From Nemophila menziesii (lineage: Eukaryota; Streptophyta; Magnoliopsida; Boraginales; Hydrophyllaceae), in contig JARWIR010000002.1 in assembly GCA_029959085.1 (NCBI GenBank), forward strand, positions 64,100,154-64,164,153: DNA of 64,000 nucleotides. Direction: 5' to 3'. Positions 11,349 through 22,674 of this stretch are shown in pieces. Each line of letters begins with the position of its first letter. Position 1 is the stretch's first letter. The notes under the pieces were generated by a model that saw nothing but the letters and a program-made list of their open reading frames with translations, had not been told where the DNA came from and made no database searches. A program made the translations under genes and the position numbers.

Positions 11349-11354
11349 TCGATT

Positions 11355-11680
11355 TGAGACTTTACCATGCCTATGAAAATTCGCGTCTCTACAAGGAGAA
11401 AACAAAGAGATGGAATGATAAACGAATCTGTCCAAAGAAATTCGAGAGAGGACAAAAGGTACTATTATACAACTCTCGATTCTCGAACTACCCAGGAAAG
11501 CTTAAATCACGTTGGGGAGGACCTTACATTGTAACAAAAGTCACACCTCATGGAGCAATTGAAATTGAACATCCAACCAAGCAAAGGATATTCATGGTGA
11601 ATGGCCAGAGTTTAAAAGTATACCATGACAGTGGAAACTTTGGTCGAGAGGAGACAATCCATCTCGAAGAACACACTTAG
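11355..11680 (+). pseudogene. pol: Athila-like integrase C-terminal fragment of element C
   Basis: Reads AYENSRLYKEKTKRWNDKR, FERGQKVLLYNSRFSNYPG, KLKSRWGGPYIVTKVTPHG and FMVNGQSLKVY, clearly homologous to the minus-strand domain at 10741-11145 but on the opposite strand. It begins abruptly at the inverted junction and has no catalytic core. The open frame starts upstream at 11345 only because of fused sequence from D. Confidence 0.9.
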
Positions 11681-11699
11681 CCTGAGGTACATGTCTAAC

Positions 11700-12290
11700 T
11701 CAAAGACGTTAAACAAAAGTTCTCTTGGGAGACACCCCTTGTTTTAATTGCTTTTTAGATTAGTTTTATGTTTTATAGTGTATATTTCTAAGTTAGTGTA
11801 TATTTTTAATTGTGTTTACAAGCTAATAGGAGAGAAAGGTAGTGTGTTATTGTGAAGGAAATGAGTTTGTGGTCAATAGAAAAAACTTGGGAAAAATTTG
11901 TTTCACTGACCGGTAGGCCGGTCAAACCACCGGTAAACCGGTGGGGAAACACGAGCCCACAGGTTGGTGACTTGGGTTCTTTACCGAGAGTGTGTCCAAG
12001 TCAGGCCAGACGCACCGGTATGCCGCTCATGGCACCGGTATGCCAGCCAGAAGAAAATCACGTGCCCTCGGGTTTCAAGACTCTGGTATTTTGATGGAGT
12101 TAGCTTCTGGCAAAATAGCACACCGGTATGCCGGTGAATACCGCCGGTATGACGGCGTCCAAAAACGCGAGACCACGGCTATCGATTCGGGTTCATGGCA
12201 GAAAGTTACAAAAAGGCAGACCTCCAACACTGGTATGCCGCCGATTTGGCTGGTATGCCGGTCCGAAGTCGGTTTTGAAGAAATTGTTTC
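11700..12290 (+). repeat. Spacer of element C with CCGGTATGCCGG-type palindromes
   Basis: After the integrase stop comes an AT-rich stretch (to about 11900), followed by at least seven short inverted repeats built on CCGG: CCGGTAGGCCGG (11911), CCGGTAAACCGG (11931), CCGGTATGCC (twice near 12013-12040), CACCGGTATGCCGGTG (12120), CCGCCGGTATGACGGCG (12139) and TGGTATGCCG variants near 12231-12260. The place in the element is the same as the palindrome cluster in D, but the sequence is different. Confidence 0.85.
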
Positions 12291-12294
12291 CTAA

Positions 12295-12372
12295 TCTACT
12301 TCTTACCTTATCAAGAGTTAACCCTAGCCTCCTCAACACAAATTTTTCAGACCCAACCCTTATAAATAGACC
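12295..12372 (+). promoter_or_regulatory. Probable internal promoter of element C
   Basis: TATAAATA at 12361-12368 is preceded by TTTTTCAGACCCAACCCT and followed by a CA-rich leader (CAACAATAAACACAACAAC) up to about 12560. The upstream 60-70 bp, including CTACTTCTTACC and TCAGACCC, match the equivalent minus-strand region of element B (26805-26870), although the LTR families differ. This suggests a shared function. The gene it would have served is deleted here. Confidence 0.55.
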
Positions 12373-12611
12373 TTGAAGCTTGTATAAACCTCAACAATAA
12401 ACACAACAACATCAATAATCCTCTCCTCCATCCTCCATAAACACAAATTCTTCTTCAAATTCATCACACTACACCATAAAACACCATCAAGAACATCAAG
12501 CTTTCAAGAATTCTTCTAAGATTCATCAAGAAACCTTCTTCTTTCATCAAATCCAAGCCTTTCCGTATTAGCCCCTCTGAGCCTTTCTAAAGCCTTTTAT
12601 TTAACCATATT

Positions 12612-14029
12612 ATTGTGTCTTGAATTAATTATTTATTATTTTTAGAGCATATTGGGTTTAATTCTTTATTTAGTGTAAAGATTTAAAGATATATGGTAAT
12701 TAATTAGAGTCAAAGTTAATTATAAGAGCTAAAGGAAAGAGGATAAACATGGAAATTGGAGATAAAGACAAGAATTATGAAAAAGGAAAAGATAAAGTTG
12801 CCAAATAAATCTGAATTCCAGCAGCTACGACCACAAAAGGGTTTATATCTCAAGATTGGCTAGGAATTTGGAAGAATAGTCTGCATAAAAGTTAAATATC
12901 TTTCCGAGACTATGAATTTCGACTACTCAAACTCGTCAAACGGATAAGTTTTGAATCAGTTACGACCAAAACAAAACAACATCAAAATCTTACCTTTCTA
13001 AGATTCTAGGGTTACGAATTTGAGTTGGGGTTGGAGTCCAATACCTACCTTATACTCCAAGAAACGAATTAGGTCTTCCTATACCCTATAAATACAACCT
13101 CTTATCACAAGAAAATCATCCTTGGCCAGTCCGTAGGCCAGGAAGAAGCTACAACACAAGAAGAGAAATCTTGAAGGAGATGTGCATCAATTATGTCTTC
13201 TTCAACCTTCAATTATGTAATTCTTTTCTTTTCTTTATTTAGTATGAATAAAATAAATTTATCTTGAGTTTTAGCATATATGTATGAACCCTAGTTTTGA
13301 TTGACATTTATCTAATTTGGGAATTATATGTTTTAAATTGAATTCATGTTTTATTTCTCTGTCCATGTGTTTTGATTTATAATCTGTTTTCTTTGCGGAT
13401 TGCAACCGTATGGGATTACCTTCATAGTAGTTAAGTAGTCAGTAGCTAAGGCGTATCTTAACTGTGGAAACAACACATAGCGTCTAGTGTAAGGTTTAGA
13501 CCTGACAAATCAATCTAACTAGATAGTCACTATGGTTTGGTGTATTGTCATTTAATCAATTGCAGGAAAAGATTACTTAGGTTCTTATTGACACGGGTAA
13601 ACCATAAAATTATCTACCTAGTTCAATTGAAACTAAACATTGAAATACTAGATGATTCACCCTTACATGTTTAGAATGGCAAGACTAGTGGGGATTACTT
13701 GCTAATTACCCAGGCTAAACTATCATACTATTTGCTCTTGTTTTTATTTAATTTTCTGTCTTTTAATTTATTAGTTTAATTTTACTTTATTAAAAACCAA
13801 ATAAAAATCTATCTTCCTTTTCTTTATTTGCGTATTATTTGTTCTAGCTTTTATATTTACACTTGATAATTTGCATAAGTTCTTCCTAACTTTAGTAGTC
13901 TCTGAGGAACGAATCTTCTTATCATTAAAACTTGCATACGTCATGTAATACTTGCACAACCGTGATCAGTCTAGGGTGTTTATTTGTACTTATTTATATC
14001 ATTATTTTATCACACCTTATGCGACACCA
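12612..14029 (+). repeat. LTR remnant of element C, 5' end missing
   Basis: Shares AGAGCATATTGGGTTTAATT and the overall order with the solo LTR at 16405-17931, and has a TATA box (13087-13094, within CCCTATAAATACAACC). The end GCGACACCA at 14021-14029 corresponds to GCGACGCCA of the solo LTR and has the expected terminal CA. It lacks roughly the first 100 bp of the LTR. The right boundary falls precisely at LINE-like coding sequence. Confidence 0.85.
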
Positions 14030-14306
14030 GTCATATTCACACAAGATACAGGACGAAACTTTTTTACGCTTGCGGGTTTTTTTTCCTTAGGATTTAATAT
14101 AATATTCGTAGATTTAACTTGATTAAGCAATTTACCTGTCTCAAAGCATTGTTTAATAGCTGGTCAGAAGTCACTTTCTATTATACTCCAGGATGACTTG
14201 GAAAAGCAAGCAGTAAAACCATCTAAGCCTAGGCTTTTCCCATAACCTATTTCAAACAAAGCCTCTTTAATTTCCTTGTTTGATATAGGAGCAGTAAATA
14301 CATCAT
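14030..14306 (-). pseudogene. LINE reverse transcriptase fragment
   Basis: On the minus strand the translation gives EIKEALFEIGYGKSLGLDGF, then TACFSKSSWSIIESDF followed by a stop, then KPASVKKFRPVSCVNM. This is the N-terminal part of a plant LINE reverse transcriptase (compare the usual PASVKDFRPISCCN). It is bounded on both sides by LTRs, of element C on the left and element B on the right, so this is a remnant of the DNA into which those elements went. I cannot tell whether it belonged to the same LINE family as 1-2609. Confidence 0.85.
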
Positions 14307-16071
14307 TGGTGGGTCCTGGTGTGTTATAAAATTAAGAACTGAAAATAAGGAACCACAATACCGCAAGTGCACGGTTGTCCAAGTAATATCTGATAAATCG
14401 GGTTTCGTTCTCAGGGACGGATTAGGTACAACTCTAGTATTAATCAGATAGTAGTAGTATTTGCTTAACATAAAAATAAAATGAATATTTTTGTTTTGTT
14501 TTTGAATTAAATATGCAAGAAAATAAATTACTAAAATAAAATAAGACAAGTAAAAGAGATTTAAACTTCAGAAGAGAGAGAGTACTTGATCCTCGCAAGG
14601 GTTTCACCTAACCTATCTAATTAATGCTTGTATTTAAGGGCTAAACTGGTATTATTGTGCTAGTCGGGATCTAATATCTCCTAATCCCCGTCAGGGTGGA
14701 CTTAGGAGCTATCCTACGGTATTAGAAACCCCTTCAGGGCGATTATAAGCTACTTTCACATGAATAATAATTTACCTCATTGGCTGCATGGTTAGTTAAG
14801 CCCGTCAGGGTCAATAACGAATACTACGCGTCTATTATCTAAGTTTGTAATTAAAACCCCCGTCAAGGTGATCACTTCCCCACCAAAGTGAATAGCTTAA
14901 TTACTATGAGCTAAGTTTGATTCATGACTTCAAAATTAGTGATTAAAACAAAATAATAGTCAACACAAAATACCTAGTCTAATTTAAACCGTTAAATCTC
15001 AAATGCAGAAAACATACATTAAATAGAATTGGGTTCAACCCATATAGCGATTCTCTAGTACTAAAGAAATTAGTTCATAACGGAATTAAATACTGAAATA
15101 AAATAAAATAAATACATAATTCTCAATACAGAAAAGAAATAGGATAACCTAGTGGTTGGGTTGACTGTTGTTGGAAGATCTGAATTCCTCTAGCGCTAGC
15201 TTCTCCTCCGCCTTCTTGCTATGACTCGAAAACCTTAAGCCTCTTGTGTAATTCTCTGAAGTATATGAAAAGAGGAGGCTATGGGTTTATTTATAGGTGC
15301 TAGGAAGGCCTAATTCGTTTTACTTGGAGTGGAAGACAAATAAAGGACTCTTTAATTCGCAGCCCTAAAATATAGGGAAGGTAAGATTCTGTTGCTGATT
15401 TATTTTGGGCATATCTCCTTCAATACTTATCTGTTTGATGCGTTCTTTATATCGAAATCACTTGTCTTGGAAAGCTCTATCCATTGGTCCAGACCATTCT
15501 CCCAAATTCCTAACAAATATTGAGTTATGAGCTCATCTTTGAACAATGTTGGAATTTCAGATTTATTTGGTAACTTTATCTTTTCCTTCTTTCCATATAT
15601 CCTTCCTTAATCATCCAATTTCCATGTATATCATCTTTAATGTACTTCTTATACTTGACTTGGTCTCTAATTAATTACCATATATATTTAAAGTTTCACA
15701 ATTAATAAATAATTAAACAGCATATGCTTTAAAAATTAATAAATCATTAAATTAAGACTAGAAATAAGAAAGTGCACTCTAAAATTAGAAACTCGAATAA
15801 AATACTTCCTAACACACTAAAAATAATCTAAGACTTTAATTCACACTTCTCCTCCTTGTATTGGTCTTTCATGAAATTCAAGAACCTTCTAACTTTGCAC
15901 TAAAAATAACCAAATTAATGCACAAAAGCTCTAAAAATGCAAATAGTCTAATTCCAAGGGGAGAAAGTGTAAAATGACGAAATAAGCATAAAAGTCTATC
16001 AAATAAGTCAAATATGCACCTAAAAGGATGTCTCCAAAGGTCTAATAATTAGAACAAATAGGGAGACATCA
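14307..16071 (-). repeat. 3' LTR of element B
   Basis: Runs TGGTGGGTCC to GGGAGACATCA on the plus strand (sense TGATGTCTCC to GGACCCACCA), about 1765 bp. A TATA box is on the minus strand at 15288-15295. CGTCAGGG-type motifs occur at 14689, 14803 and 14861, with a mutated copy near 14731. The polypurine tract GAGTTTGGGGTCT (minus) adjoins it at 16072-16087. Left flank: LINE fragment. Confidence 0.93.
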
Positions 16072-16399
16072 AGACCCCAAACTCAAACCTTTGTCGTCCC
16101 GACAAAGTAAAATAAAAACAAAAGCCTTTTTTAGGTGAATGCAGAAGGTAGAATTTAGTAACTATTCCCAAAGCACAACTTAAAACAAATCTCTTGTAGT
16201 ATGATCTAGGAATTAATATACACATACACATATCATGCAAAATCAAACACATAATAATATCAATCCAAAATTAATTTCACAATGTTAGAAGGTTACGCTT
16301 ATACTTATCTCAAGATGGTGGCTATAGGGTGTTCCTCGATCCTTACTTGCTTTGAACGCTACACTTAGCATACTCCTTATTAGCTGAATCACAGACTCA
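16072..16399 (-). other. 3' noncoding region of element B, first part
   Basis: Polypurine tract and 3' noncoding sequence similar to 6822-7160 in D and 19864-20200 in A. No coding sequence. It is interrupted at 16400 by the solo LTR. Confidence 0.7.
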
Positions 16400-16404
16400 C
16401 TATG

Positions 16405-17931
16405 TGATGTCTCCTCATTTGTGATAGATTAATGTTAGGATGAGACATCATTTTAAGTGATTTAGAAGTCAATAATGTCGATTTTCTTGAGTTTTAGTGC
16501 ACTTTCCTGTTTTGTGTCTTGATTTGTAGAAATAATGTTTTTAGAGCATATTGGGTTTAATTGTTTATTTAGTGTGTAGCTTTAAAGATAATTATGGAGC
16601 TTAATTAGAGTCCAAGTCAAAGACAACAACTTATGGAAAGAGATTTGCATGGTAATTGGAGATAAGGAAAGAATTGCTAAAAAGATGGAAAAGGAAAAGC
16701 TGCCTAAATCTGGGATTCTGCATACACGTCCAAAGATAGGCGTTTTTACCTAAGAAATAGGCCGAATCTGATGATTTCCTTCTAAAGGGTCTAGATAATT
16801 CTGTTGCGATTCTTTTGGTATCTTGTGGAGCAAAATCCGACCAATAACGAAGAAGATACACTCAAAACAACGCAGTAGTGTTTATCTTTATTTCCATACG
16901 AATTTGAGTTTGGCTAGATCTCCATTACCTTAACTCTTCCTCAAGAAAACGAATTAGGTCTTCTAAACACCTATAAATACACTCTTATATCACTTGTAAA
17001 TCATCCTTGCCTCGTAGTAATTAGTTCTTAAGGTTTTATTCTTCCAGTTTATTGTAGAGAGCAAGGTGATGTCTTCTGTAATTTCTTTTAGTTTATTTCC
17101 ATCAGGTATGAACTAAACTCCCCATAGCTTGGGTTTTGCATATGTATAATCTATGAATTCTAATTCTTCTATCTAAGTTTCTTTGGGAATTATATGTTTT
17201 AATCTGATATTAGCTTCTTACTTTATATTTGCTTATGTGTTTTGATTTATTGTCTTTCCTAGAACTGATCACTTTAGGATTGTTTTAAGAGTAGTTAGAT
17301 GGTCTCCTTGACAGGGTGTTTAACTATTGAACCACCACATAATGTCTAGTGTCGATAGCAATTCTGACAAAACATACTTCTAACTAGATAGTCATTAGGG
17401 TTTGTTTTAACCACCGTATCACCAAGATTGCAGTATTTGCTAAGGGCCTTAGTGGCGTTTGATAACCCTATTTGAAATCACTTCTTGGTTGTGACGTAGC
17501 CCCCTTAGTCGCTCTCAAGGTCTAAGCTTGGGGAATTTAGAATCCTGACTAAGTATTACCAAGAGCTAATATTCTCCCTTATGAACTAGATTCATAGATA
17601 GAATTAGAAGGATTAGTGCATACTAGGAAAACCTAAGCTATACTTCTCATCTCATATTCTTAATCTTTTACTTTATTGTCTTTATTTTCCTAGTTTTAAT
17701 TGCTATTCTCGAAAATCTATTTGCTTTATTTTTTGTCTTCTAGTTATTTACTTTTACTCGTTATTTGTTCCTACGCGTTTAACACACTTAAGTCCCTGAG
17801 AACGAACTCTATTTATCATTAAAACTTGCATACGTCCTGTAATACTTGCAGTACTGTGCCTGTCTAGGGTGAGAGTGCGTAGTTTCTCGGCTTAATTTTA
17901 TCTTATTTTTATCACACCCTAGGCGACGCCA
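16405..17931 (+). mobile_element. Solo LTR (Athila-like, family of element C) with 5-bp TSD
   Basis: A complete LTR from TGATGTCTCCTC to GCGACGCCA, 1527 bp, with no internal domain. It is flanked by the direct repeat CTATG at 16400-16404 and 17932-17936. The host sequence resumes as CTAGGAATCACGAGG, exactly as in D (7162) and A (20190), which confirms the insertion point. A TATA box lies at 16972-16979. Solo LTRs arise by recombination between the two LTRs of a full element. Confidence 0.93.
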
Positions 17932-17936
17932 CTATG

Positions 17937-18310
17937 TATCTAGGAATCACGAGGTCTTTACGGTTTTAATATAGGCTTAGGGACGATATGGTATGTATAT
18001 TTGGTAAATTTGAAGTGAGATTTTGGCCCTCTCCTCACTTACCATCAACAAACTGTCCAAGAGCTTGAGTTTACACTTGAATATGTTCTCACTCAACCCA
18101 TTTGACGCGCTAATTTAGCGTCCCTAGATTAACCCAATAAGCACTAAATATGATTCACATAAAAATTTCCTCTTTGCCGGTCCAAACATATATTCTTTTC
18201 ATATGAATTTTCTTTTATTTCGTATAGCTATGACTCTCTTTTTTATGTTGAGATATCATGCTATTTTTTCCATAATTTTTTTTCTTTTCATATCTTTTTT
18301 TTTTCATTTA
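17937..18310 (-). other. 3' noncoding region of element B, second part
   Basis: Continues B after the solo LTR, colinear with D 7160-7560 and A 20190-20580, including a pyrimidine-rich run near 18270-18310. It is interrupted by element A, whose TSD CTCTT occupies 18311-18315. Confidence 0.7.
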
Positions 18311-18315
18311 CTCTT

Positions 18316-19863
18316 TGGTGGTCCTTTGTGTGTTCTAAATAAATGCAAATAATAATCGAACCACAACCGCAAGTGTACGGTTGTCCCAAGTAGTAATTCT
18401 GATAATCAGATTCGTTCCAAGGACGGATGGTTGATCACAATGTTTATGCAAATAGCGATTGATGCACTTATGAAAATGAAAGAGGATAAATTGTTTGTTT
18501 TGGTTTTGTTTATTATAACTAAATGAAAGATAAAATAAAAAGATAAGACGCAAGTAAAATGTATGAAAACGCAATATGAGATGTAGTACTTGAGAACGCA
18601 AGGATCCTCCTAATTTTACTTTCTAACTTATGTTGTTTAAGGGTTAAATCAGTCAATTACAATGGTCGGGATTCTAATATCCTTATACCCCCGTCAGGGT
18701 GGACTATAAGGCGATCCTAAAGTGTCACTAGTCCCGTCAGGGTAAATATGATCCACCGTTGGATGATTAAGATTTATTACCACATTGGCCCTAGGATTAA
18801 CTAAGTTCGTCAGAATCAATAGTTTTTATCCTAGATTGAACAATTATTTCTGTACCTAAACCCCCCGTCAGGATGATCCATACGCCACATATATGGAATA
18901 GCTTAGATACTAATACCTAATTTTAGTTCGCGACTCTAAAATCAGTAAACATTCACAAATTGTCGAAAAGAGTAAAAGCCCTAATTTAATTTAATTCAAT
19001 AAAAACCCAAATTCAACATTCGTTATAATAATAAAATCAAGATTCACCCATTGTTTTGTTCTCAAGCACTAATGGAAATTTAGCTCATATTAAAATTAAA
19101 AACAAAATTAAAAGAATTGGAATTCATATTGTTTACAAAATTAAAATACGAAAAGAACCTAATTTCCGGAATTGGAATGACTACGAACGGAGCTATAGAC
19201 CCACTCCAGCTCTTGTAGCTTCTTCTTTCTTCCTTCTGTTGCTTCTCTCTGGTGTTTAATCTTGTGGAATGTGAATTGTGTGAAAAATAGAAGTCCAGAC
19301 CTCCTTTTATAAGTAAAAATTCGGACTAGGGCTTGGACCAGAAAATAAAAGCCTAATTAAATGTCCAAGCCCACTTTCTAAGCCCAAAATCCCGTAACTG
19401 CTGCACCAGCTCCACTAAAACAGCTCTAGCCGATTCGTTATAACTCCGATTGACCTCAAATCACTTGCTAAATTTCCGTAACTCGATAAGGAACATAATC
19501 TCTTCAAAGGTCAGCGGCTAAATCAACTCGTAAGTGCCTCGAAATCAGCAATCTTTGGCCTGGAAAATGGATTTTCAGCTCTAAAAATAATATCTTCGGG
19601 ATTTATCTTCAAGTCTTGACTCCATATCACGATCTTTGACTTTCTCCTCGGATTCCTCTTCTAGCTAACATCTAAAACCTGTAAACTTTACACTAAAAAT
19701 ACCAATATTACGCGCAAAAGTTTAATAAATCAAAATTACTAGAAATAAAATGGAAATTCCGGATTATTGCATATTAGCACCAAAAGTCTATCTAAATAAT
19801 CAAATAAACACAAAAAATGATGTCTCCCAATGGCATAAAATTAGAACATTTAGGGAGACATCA
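18316..19863 (-). repeat. 3' LTR of element A
   Basis: Sense TGATGTCTCCC to GGACCACCA, 1548 bp. TATA box TATAAAAG on the minus strand at 19304-19311. Four CGTCA-containing motifs (sense TGACG) at 18692, 18735, 18808 and 18866 lie downstream of the TATA box in sense orientation, so probably in R/U5. Confidence 0.96.
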
Positions 19864-22674
19864 AGACCCCCAACTCAAACCTTTGTCGTCCCGACAAAGC
19901 AAAACTAAATAAAACAAGGGGAATGAAGTAGATGCAAGAGAAAATAGAAGCTAGCAAATAAACCCTAAAGCAATGCTAAAGATAAATCTCATATAGCAAA
20001 CATTAAGAACTAACATATACATACACTAATCATGCAACATCAAACATAAATAACTTCAATCATAAAATTAACTTTGCAATGCTAGAAGGTTACACTTGTA
20101 CTTATCTCATTATGATGGCTATAGTTTGTTCCTCGATCCTTACTCGCTTTGAACGCTCCACTTAGTACAAACTATTAACTTACCATGCACCTAGGAATCA
20201 CGAGGACTTTACGGTTTTAGCGTAGGCTTAGGGACGGTGTGGTATGTATATTTGGTAAATTTGAAGTGAGCTTTTGGCTCTCTCCTCACTTACCATCAAC
20301 AACTGTCCACGAGCTTGAGTTTACACTCATATAATGTTCTCACTCAACCCATTTGACGCGCTAATGTTGCGTCCCCAATGTCAACCCAATATAAACTAAG
20401 ATGATTTTTCAGAATATTCCACTTTGCCGGTTTATTTTATTCTTTCTTTCTTTTTATTTTCTTTTTCATTTCTTTTTGTTTTTGTACAAGATACCCATGA
20501 CCATCATTTTGATGTGAAAGGTCATGTCTCTTATAAATTTTTTCTTTTCTTTTCTCTTTTTTCTTTTTCTTTTTCAAATCCCGGCAAAGGGTTACAAATA
20601 ATAATATCATCTTTTTTATTTTTGTGCCTTAATATAAACACATAAATCCCACCCAATGAAATTTCCCAAATGTGGACCCTCCACCCCAAACTCAAGCTCG
20701 AGACAGGTCTCAGGAATGTGATTCAAGTGCGGGTCATTTGGTCATGCCTAATAATTTAAGGGGTAATGGCTTATATCGTGGCTACAAAAGAAAGGCTTAA
20801 GGCTCAAAATTGGGCTAAGACGGATAAAATTATTATAAGGGATAGCAAGCTAAAAGGCTTCAAATGGCTAACAAAGAACTGCCCCTATCATTTTCCTAAG
20901 TACATAGTTCGTCTTTAGTTCATATCTAAGTGGGTTCTCTACTAATTTAGATCTCACGTTCTACAAACCAAACATTTTCCTTAAGTACAAGCTTACTTCT
21001 TTTGCATTGTTCGTTAATTTTTCCTATTCATTATCTATGTCCGCATGCAATTGTAAGTGCGTTTTATGTTATTCCCTAAGGTCCACTATTTACTATCATA
21101 GATTCATCAAAAGTATGCTTAAAAGAGACATTTAAAATCTTCTACAGTCAAACGCAACTCCTACTTAATTTATTGAAAGCAATTAAAACAAATAAACACA
21201 TAAAAACTGGGATGAGGCAACGAACCCCACCCCAAACTCAAAAATGAGTCGTGTCCCCACGACTCGAAAAGACTCAATAAAGCAATTAAACTAATATACA
21301 CTAAATGAGAAAGGATAGGAAAACATATCTGTATCGGCACTAGGCCGATTACGTGTAGTCTCATGTTGAAGTTTTGAATACTTCGAACTCTCATGTCATA
21401 TTTTCCAAGTCTTCATCTTTTCCTAACCCTCTAAATCATCATCTCTTCTACGAAAATCTTTCCTCAACATCCAACTTTTTATCTTCATCATGTTCTTCGT
21501 ACCTTTTCCAACCTTCATGGTCATCTTTGATGACCCCAAACTCAATTTTTCACCTACTTAAAGATTACTTGCAAAATATATAATATTAATAGGCTCAAAC
21601 AATTCACAATTCCTCCGCTAAATAACTAAAATAAATCTTAATTCCCAACTGGTAATAGAAAGAAAAGAAGAGTTCTAGCTATTTTACCGGATTGGCCATG
21701 GAATTTATGATGATTTGATACCTTGCACTTGCAATCTCCAACCTTCAAATTACCAAAGCTTTTAATGAAATTTGTGTCTCTTGATATTCTTGAAAGTGGC
21801 ACGGTAGTGGGATTGGGGATTTATTTGAGATGGGTATTTAATATCTATGGTGTTGGAGAGGTTTAAAGGATATAATTTAAGCTTTGGTGAAGAAATCTTT
21901 AGGTTAAAACTTGAATTTCTTGGTGTTTTTGGAAAGATTTGTGATTGTTAATGTGTTTGGATGATGTTTAGGGCAATGGATTGGTGATATTTTGGTGTTT
22001 TGATGATAAAATTTGAGTGTTTTTGGAGCTTTGGTTCGTCATCAATGGTGTTAAGTGGAGAGGCAACCACGAGACGCAACTAATAGTGGGCCTCAAAACG
22101 CTGGGTCAGAAACTTTTAGCTGTTCATACGAAATTTTTGACTTCACCATTGGATAGAGCTCGAAAATTTATGCGGTTTAGGCTCAAGAAAAAGTTAATTC
22201 CGACCTCCGAGCGTCAAGTTATGATCTTCCGAAGTTTTGATACCTGGGGTACAGCACCGAAAACGGGTACCCGCATTCTACAAACCGGGTACCCGGTTTC
22301 TACTGTATTGGAACCCAAAATTTTCATTCTTTTTCGTTCTAGGTACCCCAAACTCGTGACCTTCACTCCTGTAATCATCAAAAACACCAACCTTCCTCAT
22401 TTCTTACAAATAAACACTAAATAAATAACCATTACTCTAATTTACACTAAGAATTTAAAAGACATGAAAGCAATTTAAAGCATGGGTTGTCTCCCAAGAA
22501 GCACTTTTGTTTATTACGTCTTTAAGTTCGACGCGTTACCTTCCATGAAGATGGTATTGAGGCCCTTGCGGTGTTCCTCCGCTTAAACTCGCCTCTTCCT
22601 TGATGTAAAAGGTTAAGAACCTTCCCCCTTAGAATATTATTTAGTCGATCTCTGAAAGGAGGTGGGTAAGTACT
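19864..22674 (-). other. 3' noncoding half of element A
   Basis: No supported coding region in 2.8 kb. It starts with the polypurine tract (19864-19880). Polypurine-like TTTGGGG motifs (minus) recur at 20681-20696, 21225-21240, 21533-21545 and 22345-22356. The env-position gene is reduced to unreadable remnants around 21320-21560, and integrase to a short conserved tail around 22490-22560 (TCTTTAAGTTCGACGCGTTACC region, as in D 10707). Confidence 0.7.
22258..22300. repeat. CCGGGTACCCGG palindromes in element A
   Basis: AAACCGGGTACCCGGTTT, the same perfect 18-bp palindrome as in D, at 22282-22299, with a decayed copy (AAAACGGGTACCCGC) just before it. The flank ACGCTGGGTCAGA near 22098 also matches the D repeats. 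Confidence 0.88.

Larger units (their letters stand above)
11349..14029 (+). mobile_element. Athila-like element C, 3' fragment in plus orientation
   Basis: Plus-strand fragment: integrase C-terminus, palindrome cluster, promoter-like region with a CA-rich leader, and then an LTR missing its first part. The env-position ORF and 3' noncoding region are absent; the leader runs almost directly into LTR sequence at about 12612. The LTR is of the same family as solo LTR 16405-17931 and differs from the LTRs of A, B and D. The left end is the inverted junction with D. Confidence 0.82.

Noticed and set aside
11852..12376. Plus-strand frames of 80-100 aa in the element C spacer
   Set aside because: They run through CCGG palindromes and TATA/leader sequence, with no homology or start context.
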